This document shows positions 1-7,821 of a stretch of DNA of 64,000 bases, piece by piece. The stretch is taken from assembly GCF_022180385.2 (NCBI RefSeq), contig NZ_BQME02000001.1:698501-762500 (forward strand). The letters run 5' to 3'. The DNA is from Paenibacillus sp. L3-i20. Lineage in GTDB: Bacteria; Bacillota; Bacilli; Paenibacillales; Paenibacillaceae. Under the pieces are notes generated by a model. The model was given only the letters and a program-made list of their open reading frames with translations, was not told where the DNA came from and searched no databases. The translations under genes were made by a program, and so were the position numbers. Numbering within the stretch: position 1 is the first letter of the stretch; the number at the start of each line of letters is the position of its first letter.

Positions 1-1164
1 GGCAGAGCCGATCATGAAATCGTTATGTGTAATACTTGCGTTAACACCGTTTGCCTCAAGTTCTTCAGGCGTCATCGTTTTGCCACCCTCTACGTTGAAC
101 GCATATCCGCTGCCGATTGCAAAGTGATTCGACGCATTTTCATCAAACAACGTATTGTAGAACAAAATGCCAGATTGTGAAATTGGTGACTCATGCGGTA
201 CTAGAGCTACTTCTCCAAGATAATGAGCACCATCATCGATTTCAATCAACTTATTCAAAATCTCTTCGCCCTCTTCAGCTTCAGCTTTAACAATTCGGCC
301 ATTCTCAAAAGTAAGCTTGAAACGATCGATAATGTTACCTCCATAGCTAAGCGGCTTCGTGCTGGACACATATCCGTTTGTCCCCGTCTTAAGCGGCACT
401 GTAAATACTTCCTCTGTCGGCATATTAGCCATAAAGGAATTTCCATCCTGGTTTGTGCTGCCAGCCGCCACCCAAATGTGCTTCTCAGGTAGTTCAACAG
501 TAATATCTGTTCCAGGTGCAGTATAGTGCAGCTTTTTGAAATGATTATTATTTAAAATTTCAGCCTTCGCATGCAACGTATCGTTATGCTTCACCCATGC
601 TGCTACAGGATCAGCATCATGCAATCGCACTGAATCAAAGATTGCTTTCCAAAGTAGATCAACCGCTTCACCTTCGGAAACATTTGGGAATACCTTTTTC
701 GCCCATTCTGAGCCGGCAGCAGCTACAACAGTCCAACTAACTTTGTCAGACTGGATTGCTCTGCGGAATTCTTTCAGCCCTTGACCGGCTGCCTTTTGGA
801 ATGCAGATATCCGCTCCGAAGGAATTCCTTTTAGCATATCTGGGCTTGAAGATGTAATCGAAATAAATACTGCGCCCTGTTCGACAAAATCGTTACGCTT
901 ATCCGTTTCCCATTGTGGGAAGTTGCTGAATACGTCGTCTGAAGCTTTCTCATATTTCAACCGACCCAACTTTTCGTCTATCCATTCAACGTGAACGTTA
1001 GAAGCTCCTGCTTCATATGCTTTTGCAGCAATTAGTCTCACCAGTGGTGCAATTTCAATGGATGCTCCATTCACACATACAGGTTGACCTTGCTGAATAT
1101 TGACACCCGTCCGCACGATTAACTCTGCGTATTTCTCGAAATATGTTTCCATTGCTATGCTCAT
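1..1164 (-). CDS. M29-family metal aminopeptidase (AmpS/PepS-like), 3' end outside window
   Basis: Read from the ATG at 1164 (protein begins MSIAMETYFEKYAEL) and open to the window edge, so the C-terminus is missing. The translation matches the M29 (thermophilic aminopeptidase, AmpS/PepS/AmpT) family. Near the end of the visible part are the metal-site segments of that family: GEVALVPHESPI (Glu ligand), NHFAIGSGY (His and Tyr) and THNDFMIGS (His and Asp). M29 enzymes are cytoplasmic, cobalt- or zinc-dependent and release N-terminal residues from peptides. The upstream sequence AGGGAGATGTACATATG supplies a ribosome binding site. It is followed upstream on the same strand by a WYL regulator gene with a 58-bp gap. 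The family call is firm; the substrate is not inferable. Confidence 0.9.
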   Translation of the reverse strand, partial: MSIAMETYFEKYAELIVRTGVNIQQGQPVCVNGASIEIAPLVRLIAAKAYEAGASNVHVEWIDEKLGRLKYEKASDDVFSNFPQWETDKRNDFVEQGAVFISITSSSPDMLKGIPSERISAFQKAAGQGLKEFRRAIQSDKVSWTVVAAAGSEWAKKVFPNVSEGEAVDLLWKAIFDSVRLHDADPVAAWVKHNDTLHAKAEILNNNHFKKLHYTAPGTDITVELPEKHIWVAAGSTNQDGNSFMANMPTEEVFTVPLKTGTNGYVSSTKPLSYGGNIIDRFKLTFENGRIVKAEAEEGEEILNKLIEIDDGAHYLGEVALVPHESPISQSGILFYNTLFDENASNHFAIGSGYAFNVEGGKTMTPEELEANGVNASITHNDFMIGSA

Positions 1165-1222
1165 ATGTACATCTCCCTAAGTATTTATTATTGTAGTTAC
1201 GCTATTTTTTTGCTCCAACATG

Positions 1223-2188
1223 TTATAAGTATACCATTCTCGCCGATTCTATTTCATCTATAATCAGTTGCCTAAGATCTACTGGTGCAAGCACTGCTAC
1301 CCTCGCTCCATAGCTCATTACAATCTCACATGCAGACTCGATTGTTTCAAATTCTACATCAGCCTCAAGCCAACCTTCTTGAGCAGGCTCTACGTTCATA
1401 ATTGATACAAATCGTTCTCTCTCGATCCGCTCCAGTAGCGATGTTATCAACTTAATTCTAGCAGGAAACCGAGGCAGCTTATCTTTGAATTGTTGCAAGG
1501 ATTGCTGCCAATAAAGCGCTAAATCAAAGTCATCCGGAGGGGTAAATGAATCTAGAAGAACTTCAGAGTTACGCAAGCGTGATATACGGAAAGTGCGAAA
1601 CTCACCTTGATCGACCTTTGCAACCAAATACCACACACTTCGTTTCGCTACTAGGCCTAGGGGATATACGATTCTTTCAACTAGAGCACCTTCACGTTCA
1701 TATGTGAGTTTCAGTTCCCGCTCCAGCCAGAGCGCTTCCTGTACAACAGCAAGAAGCGGCTGCTCCTTAAGGCCCTTCCCTCTATTTGCCGTATACCAAC
1801 CAGCTCCATCAATATATATCTTCTTCCTCACTGCTGCCGCATTCGACCTTGCAGCTTCTGTTGCAGCTGCGAGCAGCTTCTGCATGGCTGTGTTCAGATT
1901 TTTCGATTGCCCCAGATCTCCCAAAGGTTCGGCTTGACTGGACACTAAAAGGGCAGCTAATTCGTCAGCGTGTATGCCTGTAAGATTAGTCCGATACCCC
2001 TCTGACAGCAACCAACCTCCCTGCTGTCCCCGTTCTGCATAAACTGGAACACCCGAAACACTTAGTTCCTCCATATCTCGCATAATCGTCCTTACCGTTA
2101 CCTCTAGCCGATCCGCGAGTTGTTTCGATGTCATCTTCCCCTCACTTTGAAGCAATAATACAATGGACACCAATCTGCTGGCTCGCAT
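1223..2188 (-). CDS. YafY-type HTH-WYL transcriptional regulator
   Basis: A 321-aa protein with an N-terminal winged HTH (about residues 1-60; SKQLADRLEVTVRTIMRDMEEL, DeoR/HTH_11 type) and a WYL domain from about 140 to 220 (IYPLGLVAKRSVWYLVAKV), followed by a C-terminal extension. This is the standard YafY/WYL architecture of about 310-330 aa; such proteins are ligand-responsive DNA-binding regulators, the ligand usually unknown. The start is the ATG at 2188, preceded by AGGAGGACAGCG. It lies between the M29 aminopeptidase and the potassium channel on the same strand, but 48-58 bp gaps do not prove an operon. Target genes cannot be read from the sequence. Confidence 0.88.
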   Translation of the reverse strand: MRASRLVSIVLLLQSEGKMTSKQLADRLEVTVRTIMRDMEELSVSGVPVYAERGQQGGWLLSEGYRTNLTGIHADELAALLVSSQAEPLGDLGQSKNLNTAMQKLLAAATEAARSNAAAVRKKIYIDGAGWYTANRGKGLKEQPLLAVVQEALWLERELKLTYEREGALVERIVYPLGLVAKRSVWYLVAKVDQGEFRTFRISRLRNSEVLLDSFTPPDDFDLALYWQQSLQQFKDKLPRFPARIKLITSLLERIERERFVSIMNVEPAQEGWLEADVEFETIESACEIVMSYGARVAVLAPVDLRQLIIDEIESARMVYL

Positions 2189-2236
2189 CGCTGTCCTCCT
2201 CGATTAAAGTAAGGCTAACCCTCTTTTTCCCTACTA

Positions 2237-3253
2237 CTATTTCCCTTTAATTCGTAGATAAGTCTCTTCATCGCTTATAATGTACAACCTTGCATCCGCC
2301 GGTATTGGCGTATCAAGCTTACGATTAATACCGAGATCGCCACGATCAGATAACAATGTCGCTCCTTGATCAAGTAATCCTTTAAAAGCATCACCATATG
2401 TACGCCAAGCCCGATTAATAGCAACTTCATAAATATCATCGCCATAATCTCTGCTTAGCAGTTGTCTAAACACTTCCGAGTTACCTTCTTGCATAACGGA
2501 GCGAACAGCTAAGCGTGATATTGCATCATGCGATAATACAAATTCATTCACTTTCACATGATGGAAGTTTCGAATATGCTTTTCTTGAATGATCTCAACT
2601 GTTGTATGTACGTGAGGGGCTATCCGCTCAATACTTGACGTAATAAGCAATGACTTACCATCAACGAGCGATGCTTCGTCAATTCGAACATCTCCAAATA
2701 TAATTGCTGCTCTCGCCTTCTCAATCATCGCTTTTGATAAAACCTCATCCTCGGAGGGATCACCGCTAATAAAATGAACTTCCTTCTGATGTTCCATAGG
2801 ATGACGGCCAGATTCATCTATAATGACAATAGAGGTTTTGGACTTGTGGGATAAAATTTCTTCTACCGCGATTTGCGCCTTTTTACTCCAATTGATAATA
2901 ATGATATGATTTTCTCCTTGAAAACTCAATGTACCTTCTCCTCTCCTGCGTTGGAATATCGCGATTGAATCTATTATCTTCCCGATTACAAGACTTAGCA
3001 TGCCAATGCCAAAAATATAAAGAAAAATAGTAAGGACCTTACCTTCTACCGTCTTAGCAAAATAATCTCCATAACCTACTGTAGCCATTGTCGTTAGTAC
3101 CCAATAAAAAGCATTAAACCAAGTGTTAAATGTCGTAGGTTCTAACACATACGCAATAGTTGCACTTATCATAACGAATAAAATAATGCTGATCGTTATC
3201 GTTACCTTACTGAGTTGTAACAACTTGGTCGATAAAAGACGAATAAAGTGCAT
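2237..3253 (-). CDS. Two-TM potassium channel with RCK/TrkA-N domain (YugO-like)
   Basis: I place the start at ATG 3253 (MHFIRLLSTK) because GAGGAGAATAACG precedes it; a longer frame reaches 3316 but has no better site and would run into the divergent promoter. The 338-aa protein has TM1 (about 17-38), a pore loop carrying the K+ selectivity filter TVGYG (residues 58-62), TM2 (about 75-100), then a cytoplasmic RCK/TrkA-N Rossmann domain (from about 115). The layout is that of B. subtilis YugO and MthK-type channels, which gate K+ flux. It diverges from pspA with only 87 bp between start codons. Ion-channel genes are recurrent neighbours of PspA cassettes, so a role in membrane-potential homeostasis during envelope stress is a reasonable inference. 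Confidence 0.9.
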   Translation of the reverse strand: MHFIRLLSTKLLQLSKVTITISIILFVMISATIAYVLEPTTFNTWFNAFYWVLTTMATVGYGDYFAKTVEGKVLTIFLYIFGIGMLSLVIGKIIDSIAIFQRRRGEGTLSFQGENHIIIINWSKKAQIAVEEILSHKSKTSIVIIDESGRHPMEHQKEVHFISGDPSEDEVLSKAMIEKARAAIIFGDVRIDEASLVDGKSLLITSSIERIAPHVHTTVEIIQEKHIRNFHHVKVNEFVLSHDAISRLAVRSVMQEGNSEVFRQLLSRDYGDDIYEVAINRAWRTYGDAFKGLLDQGATLLSDRGDLGINRKLDTPIPADARLYIISDEETYLRIKGK

Positions 3254-3279
3254 CGTTATTCTCCTCACTGTAAGCGACT

Positions 3280-3305
3280 TGAAACCATTCAACATACATT
3301 TCGTA
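3280..3305 (+). promoter_or_regulatory. ECF sigma-W-type promoter of pspA-DUF4178
   Basis: TGAAAC at 3280-3285 and CGTA at 3302-3305, separated by exactly 16 bp. This is an exact match to the sigma-W consensus (TGAAAC-N16-CGTA) known from B. subtilis, where pspA (ydjF) belongs to the sigma-W regulon. It sits 36 bp upstream of the pspA start codon. The same motif with the same spacing precedes the facing operon at 7767-7792. Confidence 0.82.
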
Positions 3306-3340
3306 TTGGAAACCATACCAAAAAAACAGGAGGTTCTACC

Positions 3341-4012
3341 ATGTCCTTGTTTAAACGTTTGCGTGATCTAACATTATCAAATGTATATTCTTTAATTGAA
3401 AAAGCCGAAGATCCAATTAAACTAACTGACCAATACATTCGCGATATGACAGAAGACTTACAAGATGCTGAGAAAGCTGTTGCATCACAAATTGCTTTAG
3501 AGAAAAAGTTCAAGAAGCAATATGAAGAGCAAGAGCAACTGTTACAGAAGCGTACCGAACAAGCACAAATAGCAGTCCAAGAGCAAAACATCGATTTAGC
3601 ACGCAGAGTTATTGAAGATAAACAAGCTGTGGAGCAAAAAGTAGTCCAATATAAACAAGCTTTTATCGATAACCAACTGCTTGCTAACAACTTAAGAGGC
3701 AAGCTCGATGAGATGCGGACCCAACTAAGCGATTTGAAAAACAAACGAGATACACTTGTGGCGCGCTATCAAGCTGCCAAGACACAAACAGAAATTAATA
3801 AGACGATGTCCAGCTTCGGAACTAGCTCCGCCGCATCCGGCATGAAGCGAATGGAAGAGAAGATGCTCCAAGCTGAAGCTATGGCAGAAGCAAGCAATGA
3901 TCTTGCGGCTTCAAAGGGCAAATCGATTGACGATGAGTTCGCAAATCTCGGGAAAAATAGGGCTGTCGAAGACGAGCTAGCTGCGCTTATGAAGCAATTT
4001 GAGCAGAAGTAA
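3341..4012 (+). CDS. pspA: Phage shock protein A / IM30 family
   Basis: A 223-aa, almost wholly alpha-helical, charged coiled-coil protein. It starts MSLFKRLRDLTLSNVYSLIE, the amphipathic N-terminal helix typical of PspA/LiaH/Vipp1, and continues with the conserved DPIKLTDQYIRDM segment. PspA proteins are peripheral, oligomerise into ESCRT-III-like assemblies on the inner leaflet and protect membrane integrity during envelope stress. The start is ATG 3341 with AGGAGGTTCTACC before it; the frame is open further upstream but lacks any site there and would overlap the promoter. The DUF4178 gene follows after 6 bp, so the two are co-transcribed. An exact sigma-W-type promoter lies upstream. Confidence 0.95.
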   Translation: MSLFKRLRDLTLSNVYSLIEKAEDPIKLTDQYIRDMTEDLQDAEKAVASQIALEKKFKKQYEEQEQLLQKRTEQAQIAVQEQNIDLARRVIEDKQAVEQKVVQYKQAFIDNQLLANNLRGKLDEMRTQLSDLKNKRDTLVARYQAAKTQTEINKTMSSFGTSSAASGMKRMEEKMLQAEAMAEASNDLAASKGKSIDDEFANLGKNRAVEDELAALMKQFEQK

Positions 4013-4018
4013 GCACCT

Positions 4019-4528
4019 ATGAGCATATTCCAACGTTTACGCGGAATTATTAAACGACATGAGCCGCCAATTGCAGAACGCAGCGTATTGACCATTGGAC
4101 CAGGGGATGCCTGTGAAGTATCCATGGTCACTTATCAAGTGATCGGACGCACATTAAACGAGCGACGCAAAACAATAATGCTTACGTTACAAGATGGTGC
4201 TGATCTTCGTTACCTGTTGATTGAAGATCGGGAAACCACTGTATACTCTCTCTATTCACCCATAGATGGACGGCTAGATTCCATTACAGAAGTACCAATG
4301 ACACTAGAAATGGATGATCGCACTTACCATCTAGAGGAGCAATACAACGACACTATTTCTTCTACCGGCAAAACACCCTTCATGTACGGCGGTGAACAAG
4401 CCGTATGGCAATTCCAATCTGACGATCGGAAGCTGATGCGTATTGAATGGCAGGAAGGCCGCTTCATGCTTTATGAAGGTGAAGACATCCTTTCGGCCGA
4501 TGTAGAAATATTGCGCGGTAGTGTATGA
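4019..4528 (+). CDS. DUF4178 domain protein, PspA partner
   Basis: A 169-aa soluble protein without signal peptide or TM segment. The central region (about 25-150) reads as a DUF4178 domain, including SVLTIGPGDACEV near the start and a YHLEEQYNDTISS stretch. The family has no assigned biochemical function but is repeatedly encoded beside PspA and DUF350 proteins. Here it starts 6 bp after the pspA stop codon and so is translationally linked to it. The N-terminal residues MSIFQRLRGIIKRHEPP are amphipathic and resemble the PspA N-terminus (MSLFKRLRDL), which suggests the same membrane-surface anchoring; that is an inference. It is followed by a strong bidirectional terminator. Confidence 0.78.
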   Translation: MSIFQRLRGIIKRHEPPIAERSVLTIGPGDACEVSMVTYQVIGRTLNERRKTIMLTLQDGADLRYLLIEDRETTVYSLYSPIDGRLDSITEVPMTLEMDDRTYHLEEQYNDTISSTGKTPFMYGGEQAVWQFQSDDRKLMRIEWQEGRFMLYEGEDILSADVEILRGSV

Positions 4529-4536
4529 TGCAATCC

Positions 4537-4584
4537 AAAAAAGCAGGCTGCAGCTTGATTTACTCAAGCACAGCCTGCTTTTTC
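4537..4584. terminator. Bidirectional terminator between convergent stress operons
   Basis: A near-perfect hairpin: AAAAAAGCAGGCTG (ending 4550) pairs with CAGCCTGCTTTTTT (4571-4584), and inside it GCTTGA pairs with TCAAGC. It has A-runs on the left and T-runs on the right, so it can stop transcription from pspA-DUF4178 (+) and from the DUF350 operon (-). Confidence 0.9.
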
Positions 4585-4586
4585 TA

Positions 4587-4979
4587 TTAAATGATTAAGC
4601 TGCTAATTGCAAAGGCGAAGCCTAAATAAACGCAGAATAGCAAAATACCTACTGCCGTGTTCCCTTTCACTAACTCATCGGATATTTTGAACTTTGGAGT
4701 CAATAACTCGAACAACCAATAGGCCGCAATGAGGCATACGTAACCGATAGCAAACCATAATACCATAAACCAAATATATGAGTTCGTATAAGCTGCTACA
4801 CCTAATATAATAGCTGTCGAGATAAACTTGCCGCCGAGCGCTAACCCGACAGCAACGTTACCCTTTTTCAACTCGTCCATATCTTTATAAGGCGTCATCA
4901 AGTTAAAGATGAACATTCCAAGCAATTGAAGAATAATAATTGCAATTACACTAATAACAATATTTAATACGATTGTCAT
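4587..4979 (-). CDS. DUF350 membrane protein (YjfL-like), two repeats
   Basis: About 130 aa, almost entirely membrane, with four predicted TM helices arranged as two homologous halves. Each half carries the DUF350 signature: a DELKKGNVAVGLALGG-type segment in the first and SDELVKGNTAVGILL in the second. The chosen start is ATG 4979, which overlaps the stop of the upstream lipoprotein gene as ATGA and has AGGGGGTGGGCGAA before it; an in-frame GTG at 4988 has poorer spacing. E. coli YjfL belongs to this family and sits in a locus with a PspA-like protein and a glutathionylspermidine-synthase-like enzyme, matching the gene content here. The biochemical role is unknown. It is the last gene of the operon. 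Confidence 0.88.
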   Translation of the reverse strand: MTIVLNIVISVIAIIILQLLGMFIFNLMTPYKDMDELKKGNVAVGLALGGKFISTAIILGVAAYTNSYIWFMVLWFAIGYVCLIAAYWLFELLTPKFKISDELVKGNTAVGILLFCVYLGFAFAISSLII

Positions 4980-5650
4980 TTCGCCCACCCCCTAAATTTT
5001 GCATAAGCTAAATCATAATCTGCATAGTCGTGAATTTCCTCAAGCTGAACACTTACTGTCTTTTTCTTTTCTATTTCTTTGTATCGTTTATCATCAATCG
5101 GCTGCTTCACACGGTTCCCTGATGGCAATTCTACGACAGCGAAGTTGCGAGTCTCACCTTTAAATTCCGTCTTATACACGCCAACCAAATCTACATCTGT
5201 CGTAACAGCAATCTTCAAATTGTTCATATCTTTTGTTGCCGCATCTTGTGTTTTGTACGTTTTGATCGTACTCCATGACGATAACCTTACTTTATTGCGC
5301 TGATTGTTGTCGGTTGCCATCTCAGCATCCATAAACTGCAACAGCCACACCTTATCTCCAGTTGCGTAATTTCCGTCGTTTGTCATCAGTTGATATTCAG
5401 GCAGCACCATCATATCACTGTCGATCAAATCACCGACACTGCCTTCAACTATTTTATAATCCCATGGAACGCGAACCGTTTTTGCTTCAGTTGCTTCCCC
5501 TGTCGTTCTTGATGTATGAAGGACCGAATCTGTATTCGATGTACAACCAGTCAGTATCAGCATTAGTGCGAGTGTCAGACCTAAAGTTAGCTTGGAAAAT
5601 AGACCTTTCCTATGGAAGGCTGCACTGCTACTATCCCTATTCATTTGCAA
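4976..5650 (-). CDS. Lipoprotein, DUF4247-like
   Basis: A 224-aa protein with a type II signal peptide: a Lys/Arg n-region, the hydrophobic stretch LTLGLTLALMLILTGC and a lipobox LTGC that fixes the lipidated Cys at about residue 36. The remainder is a hydrophilic globular domain beginning near DYKIVEGSVGDLI, which I read as DUF4247; family assignment is from memory and moderate. Start choice: TTG 5650 directly follows the TAA stop of the upstream gene and has AGGAG 8 nt before it; ATG 5644 is the alternative, with 14-nt spacing. The mature protein would be anchored on the outer face of the membrane. DUF4247 proteins co-occur with DUF350 and DUF4178 genes, consistent with this location. Confidence 0.72.
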   Translation of the reverse strand: MQMNRDSSSAAFHRKGLFSKLTLGLTLALMLILTGCTSNTDSVLHTSRTTGEATEAKTVRVPWDYKIVEGSVGDLIDSDMMVLPEYQLMTNDGNYATGDKVWLLQFMDAEMATDNNQRNKVRLSSWSTIKTYKTQDAATKDMNNLKIAVTTDVDLVGVYKTEFKGETRNFAVVELPSGNRVKQPIDDKRYKEIEKKKTVSVQLEEIHDYADYDLAYAKFRGWAK

Positions 5651-6844
5651 TTATCTCACTCCTATCGCGATAAAATGGCTTGTGTTACCGGTAATTGGCC
5701 CGCCGACTCTGCCCAGCATCCCGCAAGGCTTCCCATTAATGACGAACATTCCTGTCAGCAGATGCAAGTCACCTTCTGATGTCCCAATTCGAGCAAGCTC
5801 GGCCCGCTTCTGATAGACCGTAGGAAATAACACACTCGTATCGAATCCATCCTGATCTTCTATTTCTAACGTGCCAGTAGCGTCAAATAGCCGCACAGAA
5901 CCGCCCTCGCGCCCGAACATTGACTTCGACACGAAGCTCCCTTCAAATACTGGCTTATTATAAGTAGGAAGAACATACCTTCCGATGGCTTCTCTTTCTT
6001 CGTTGCTAAATAGCTGCCCTAGCTCATATAGTCCCCAAACGACTGCCAGCAGCCCTTTAGATTGCAAAAGAATGCTGTGCGGCGAATTGATTAATGCTAC
6101 ATTACCCGTTTCTACTGAGTATGCTAGTGCATCTCCGCCATCATCGACCGCCATCCACTCTTTCGGATATAGCGCAAACATACGTTGAATTTGACGATCT
6201 TCGCTATCTCTCAAAATACCTTCATCCACATAGAGTTCTAGAACATCTCTACATTTGACATCGAGGCCGCTATGGCGTACCAATGCTTCTATCGTTCCTG
6301 AATCCTCTAAATGCTCACCATAGGCTACACATGCTGCCGTATCCGGCTTCTCTACCGCCCATGCCTCTGCAACAAGATCTCGCATAGCTAGGTTTGGCGA
6401 TGAAAGCCCACTCTGCTGACAGATCCATGGTGTCACAATAGATGCTTCTACATAACCTGTTGGCGTATCCGAGTTAAGCTCCAAAAGCTTAATTGATCCT
6501 TCATTATCTATCGCATAATCAAATCTCGCGTAGCGGCTAATTAGGCCTTCTTCTGGCATTGGTAGATCGTCAATCATATTCCAGAGGATCGGCGGAATGC
6601 CGACCAGCTCATACAATCCGTGATTACGATGAATATAACGAGCGGTGCGGTCGAGTATGTTCCATAACATTGACGAAGCATATTCGAGTTCCTTATACAC
6701 TTCGTTATTCATAGCTACAACCTGATCAATCCAATACCGCTCTGCACCGATGTCTGCCCATGTGAAACCAAGATTTTTAAGTTCCTCGGTACGACTAGCG
6801 CGATCTGGATGAGGCTCGGACAGAACTTCGAATACGCTACTCAT
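5651..6844 (-). CDS. Glutathionylspermidine synthase-like ATP-grasp enzyme (YgiC/YjfC family)
   Basis: A 397-aa protein matching the synthetase half of glutathionylspermidine synthase. About residues 105-145 carry RFDYAID followed by KLLELNSDTPTG, and 306-320 carry SKSMFGREGGSVRLF, both ATP-grasp ligand motifs. The N-terminal amidase domain of E. coli Gss (about 619 aa) is absent, so this is the stand-alone YgiC/YjfC type, whose true substrate is unresolved. Such enzymes are expected to form an amide bond using ATP. The gene overlaps its upstream neighbour by an ATGA, and is followed without a gap by the lipoprotein gene. In E. coli ygiC is paired with ygiB; the upstream gene here resembles YgiB, which strengthens the assignment. 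Confidence 0.88.
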   Translation of the reverse strand: MSSVFEVLSEPHPDRASRTEELKNLGFTWADIGAERYWIDQVVAMNNEVYKELEYASSMLWNILDRTARYIHRNHGLYELVGIPPILWNMIDDLPMPEEGLISRYARFDYAIDNEGSIKLLELNSDTPTGYVEASIVTPWICQQSGLSSPNLAMRDLVAEAWAVEKPDTAACVAYGEHLEDSGTIEALVRHSGLDVKCRDVLELYVDEGILRDSEDRQIQRMFALYPKEWMAVDDGGDALAYSVETGNVALINSPHSILLQSKGLLAVVWGLYELGQLFSNEEREAIGRYVLPTYNKPVFEGSFVSKSMFGREGGSVRLFDATGTLEIEDQDGFDTSVLFPTVYQKRAELARIGTSEGDLHLLTGMFVINGKPCGMLGRVGGPITGNTSHFIAIGVR

Positions 6845-7476
6845 CCGCCGAATCCACCGCTAGACCTGCTACTTTTGCTGCTGGAGCTTGATGATGAGCT
6901 TAGTCCGCTAGACTTGCCTCCAATAGCTCCAGGTTTCGATGATGTTGTTCTTTTAGTCACGGAGCCTGTCGAAGTAGATGTTTTCGGCATTACCGACGAA
7001 CCTGCAACATATTTATTTTGGAACATATCACTGGTATACATCTTTGGCTTATATGATTTGCTAGTTGATGAATAGTGGGCTGGTCGATTATTGTAATAAC
7101 GAGATGATGAATAACTTGAGCCGGTATTGAACAAGAGATGATACAAAAGAAGATCGTCCCATCCAAATCCAGAGTTATAATGGTTGACTACTGTTGTCCC
7201 CGCTCCATCACTTGATGTTTCTTCTTCCTCTTCAATTGGCAGCGGAAGGCTCCAATCAACGTTTTTATCGAAGTAAGCTTTTACTTCGTCAGTAGACCAC
7301 GAAACAAGTTTAGGTGGGTCTGCGGATGTAGCATTACCTGTCGCCGCTACTCCAGTGCTAAATATAGCATTGGCAAGTAACGCTACCCCAAGGGAAGTAG
7401 ATAATACGCGTAGAGGCTTTCCATCCGGTGTAAACAATTTGGATGTTGTCTTTTTGTTACTAGTTCGTTCAGTCAC
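6841..7476 (-). CDS. Exported Ser/Gly-rich protein resembling YgiB/DUF1190
   Basis: A 211-aa protein. It has a basic N-terminus, one hydrophobic segment (about 24-46, LRVSTSLGVALLANAIFSTGVAA region) that acts as a signal or anchor, an acidic EEEEETSS patch, a WDDLLLYHLLF segment, a Tyr/Ser-rich stretch, and a low-complexity tail of consecutive serines ending SSRSSGGFGG. E. coli YgiB has the same order of features (a FWMPLM segment, a VPKTAM-type motif, TTTTVTRGGFG and a Ser/Gly end), and here SVMPKTSTS and GGFG sit in matching places. Homology is suggestive, not proven. It is translationally coupled (ATGA) to the ATP-grasp gene, as ygiB is to ygiC. Confidence 0.6.
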   Translation of the reverse strand: MTERTSNKKTTSKLFTPDGKPLRVLSTSLGVALLANAIFSTGVAATGNATSADPPKLVSWSTDEVKAYFDKNVDWSLPLPIEEEEETSSDGAGTTVVNHYNSGFGWDDLLLYHLLFNTGSSYSSSRYYNNRPAHYSSTSKSYKPKMYTSDMFQNKYVAGSSVMPKTSTSTGSVTKRTTSSKPGAIGGKSSGLSSSSSSSSKSSRSSGGFGG

Positions 7477-7503
7477 AGTTCAACCACCTTCCTAGACGAT
7501 ACT

Positions 7504-7728
7504 TTATGAATTTATAGGAACAAGTAGAAGTTCCAATCTACCTAAATCTACGTTTAATCTGCCTTCGATTGTTTCATATTCTCGATTACCTACAACGATA
7601 TAATTAACATGCTCTAATGCTGCAACCATGTTCATAGTCCAATTACGTTCCTCTATTTGATGCAAATCACCATTAGCGCTTTTTTCCATCAATACAACTT
7701 TCATACCTTGATCCAAGATGACATTCAC
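7504..7728 (-). CDS. Small protein of unknown function, first gene of the stress operon
   Basis: Up to 74 aa, beginning at GTG 7728 or at ATG 7704 (MKVVLMEKSANGD). It has no signal peptide, Cys or TM segment; the pattern of alternating hydrophobic residues suggests a small beta-rich fold. I do not recognise a family. It lies 27 bp upstream of the YgiB-like gene and 38 bp downstream of the sigma-W-type promoter, so it is the first gene of the operon. Upstream is AAAAGAGGAAGGGTGAATG: the best-spaced ATG (7724) opens a 7-codon frame whose TGA overlaps ATG 7704 as ATGA. Either the GTG is used or a mini-ORF couples translation to the internal ATG. Confidence 0.6.
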   Translation of the reverse strand: MNVILDQGMKVVLMEKSANGDLHQIEERNWTMNMVAALEHVNYIVVGNREYETIEGRLNVDLGRLELLLVPINS

Positions 7729-7766
7729 CCTTCCTCTTTTGTCATGCGAATTTGATTATATCTTAT

Positions 7767-7792
7767 TACGGGTTACTATGGCAGATGTTTCA
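7767..7792 (-). promoter_or_regulatory. ECF sigma-W-type promoter of the YgiB/YgiC/DUF350 operon
   Basis: On the minus strand TGAAAC (7792-7787) and CGTA (7770-7767) are separated by exactly 16 bp, an exact match to the sigma-W consensus. It lies about 38 bp upstream of the first gene (GTG 7728). It is the same motif as at 3280-3305, so the two convergent units are predicted to be co-induced. Confidence 0.82.
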
Positions 7793-7821
7793 TATGAAAG
7801 GGAAAATTTGAGTTGTAATTG

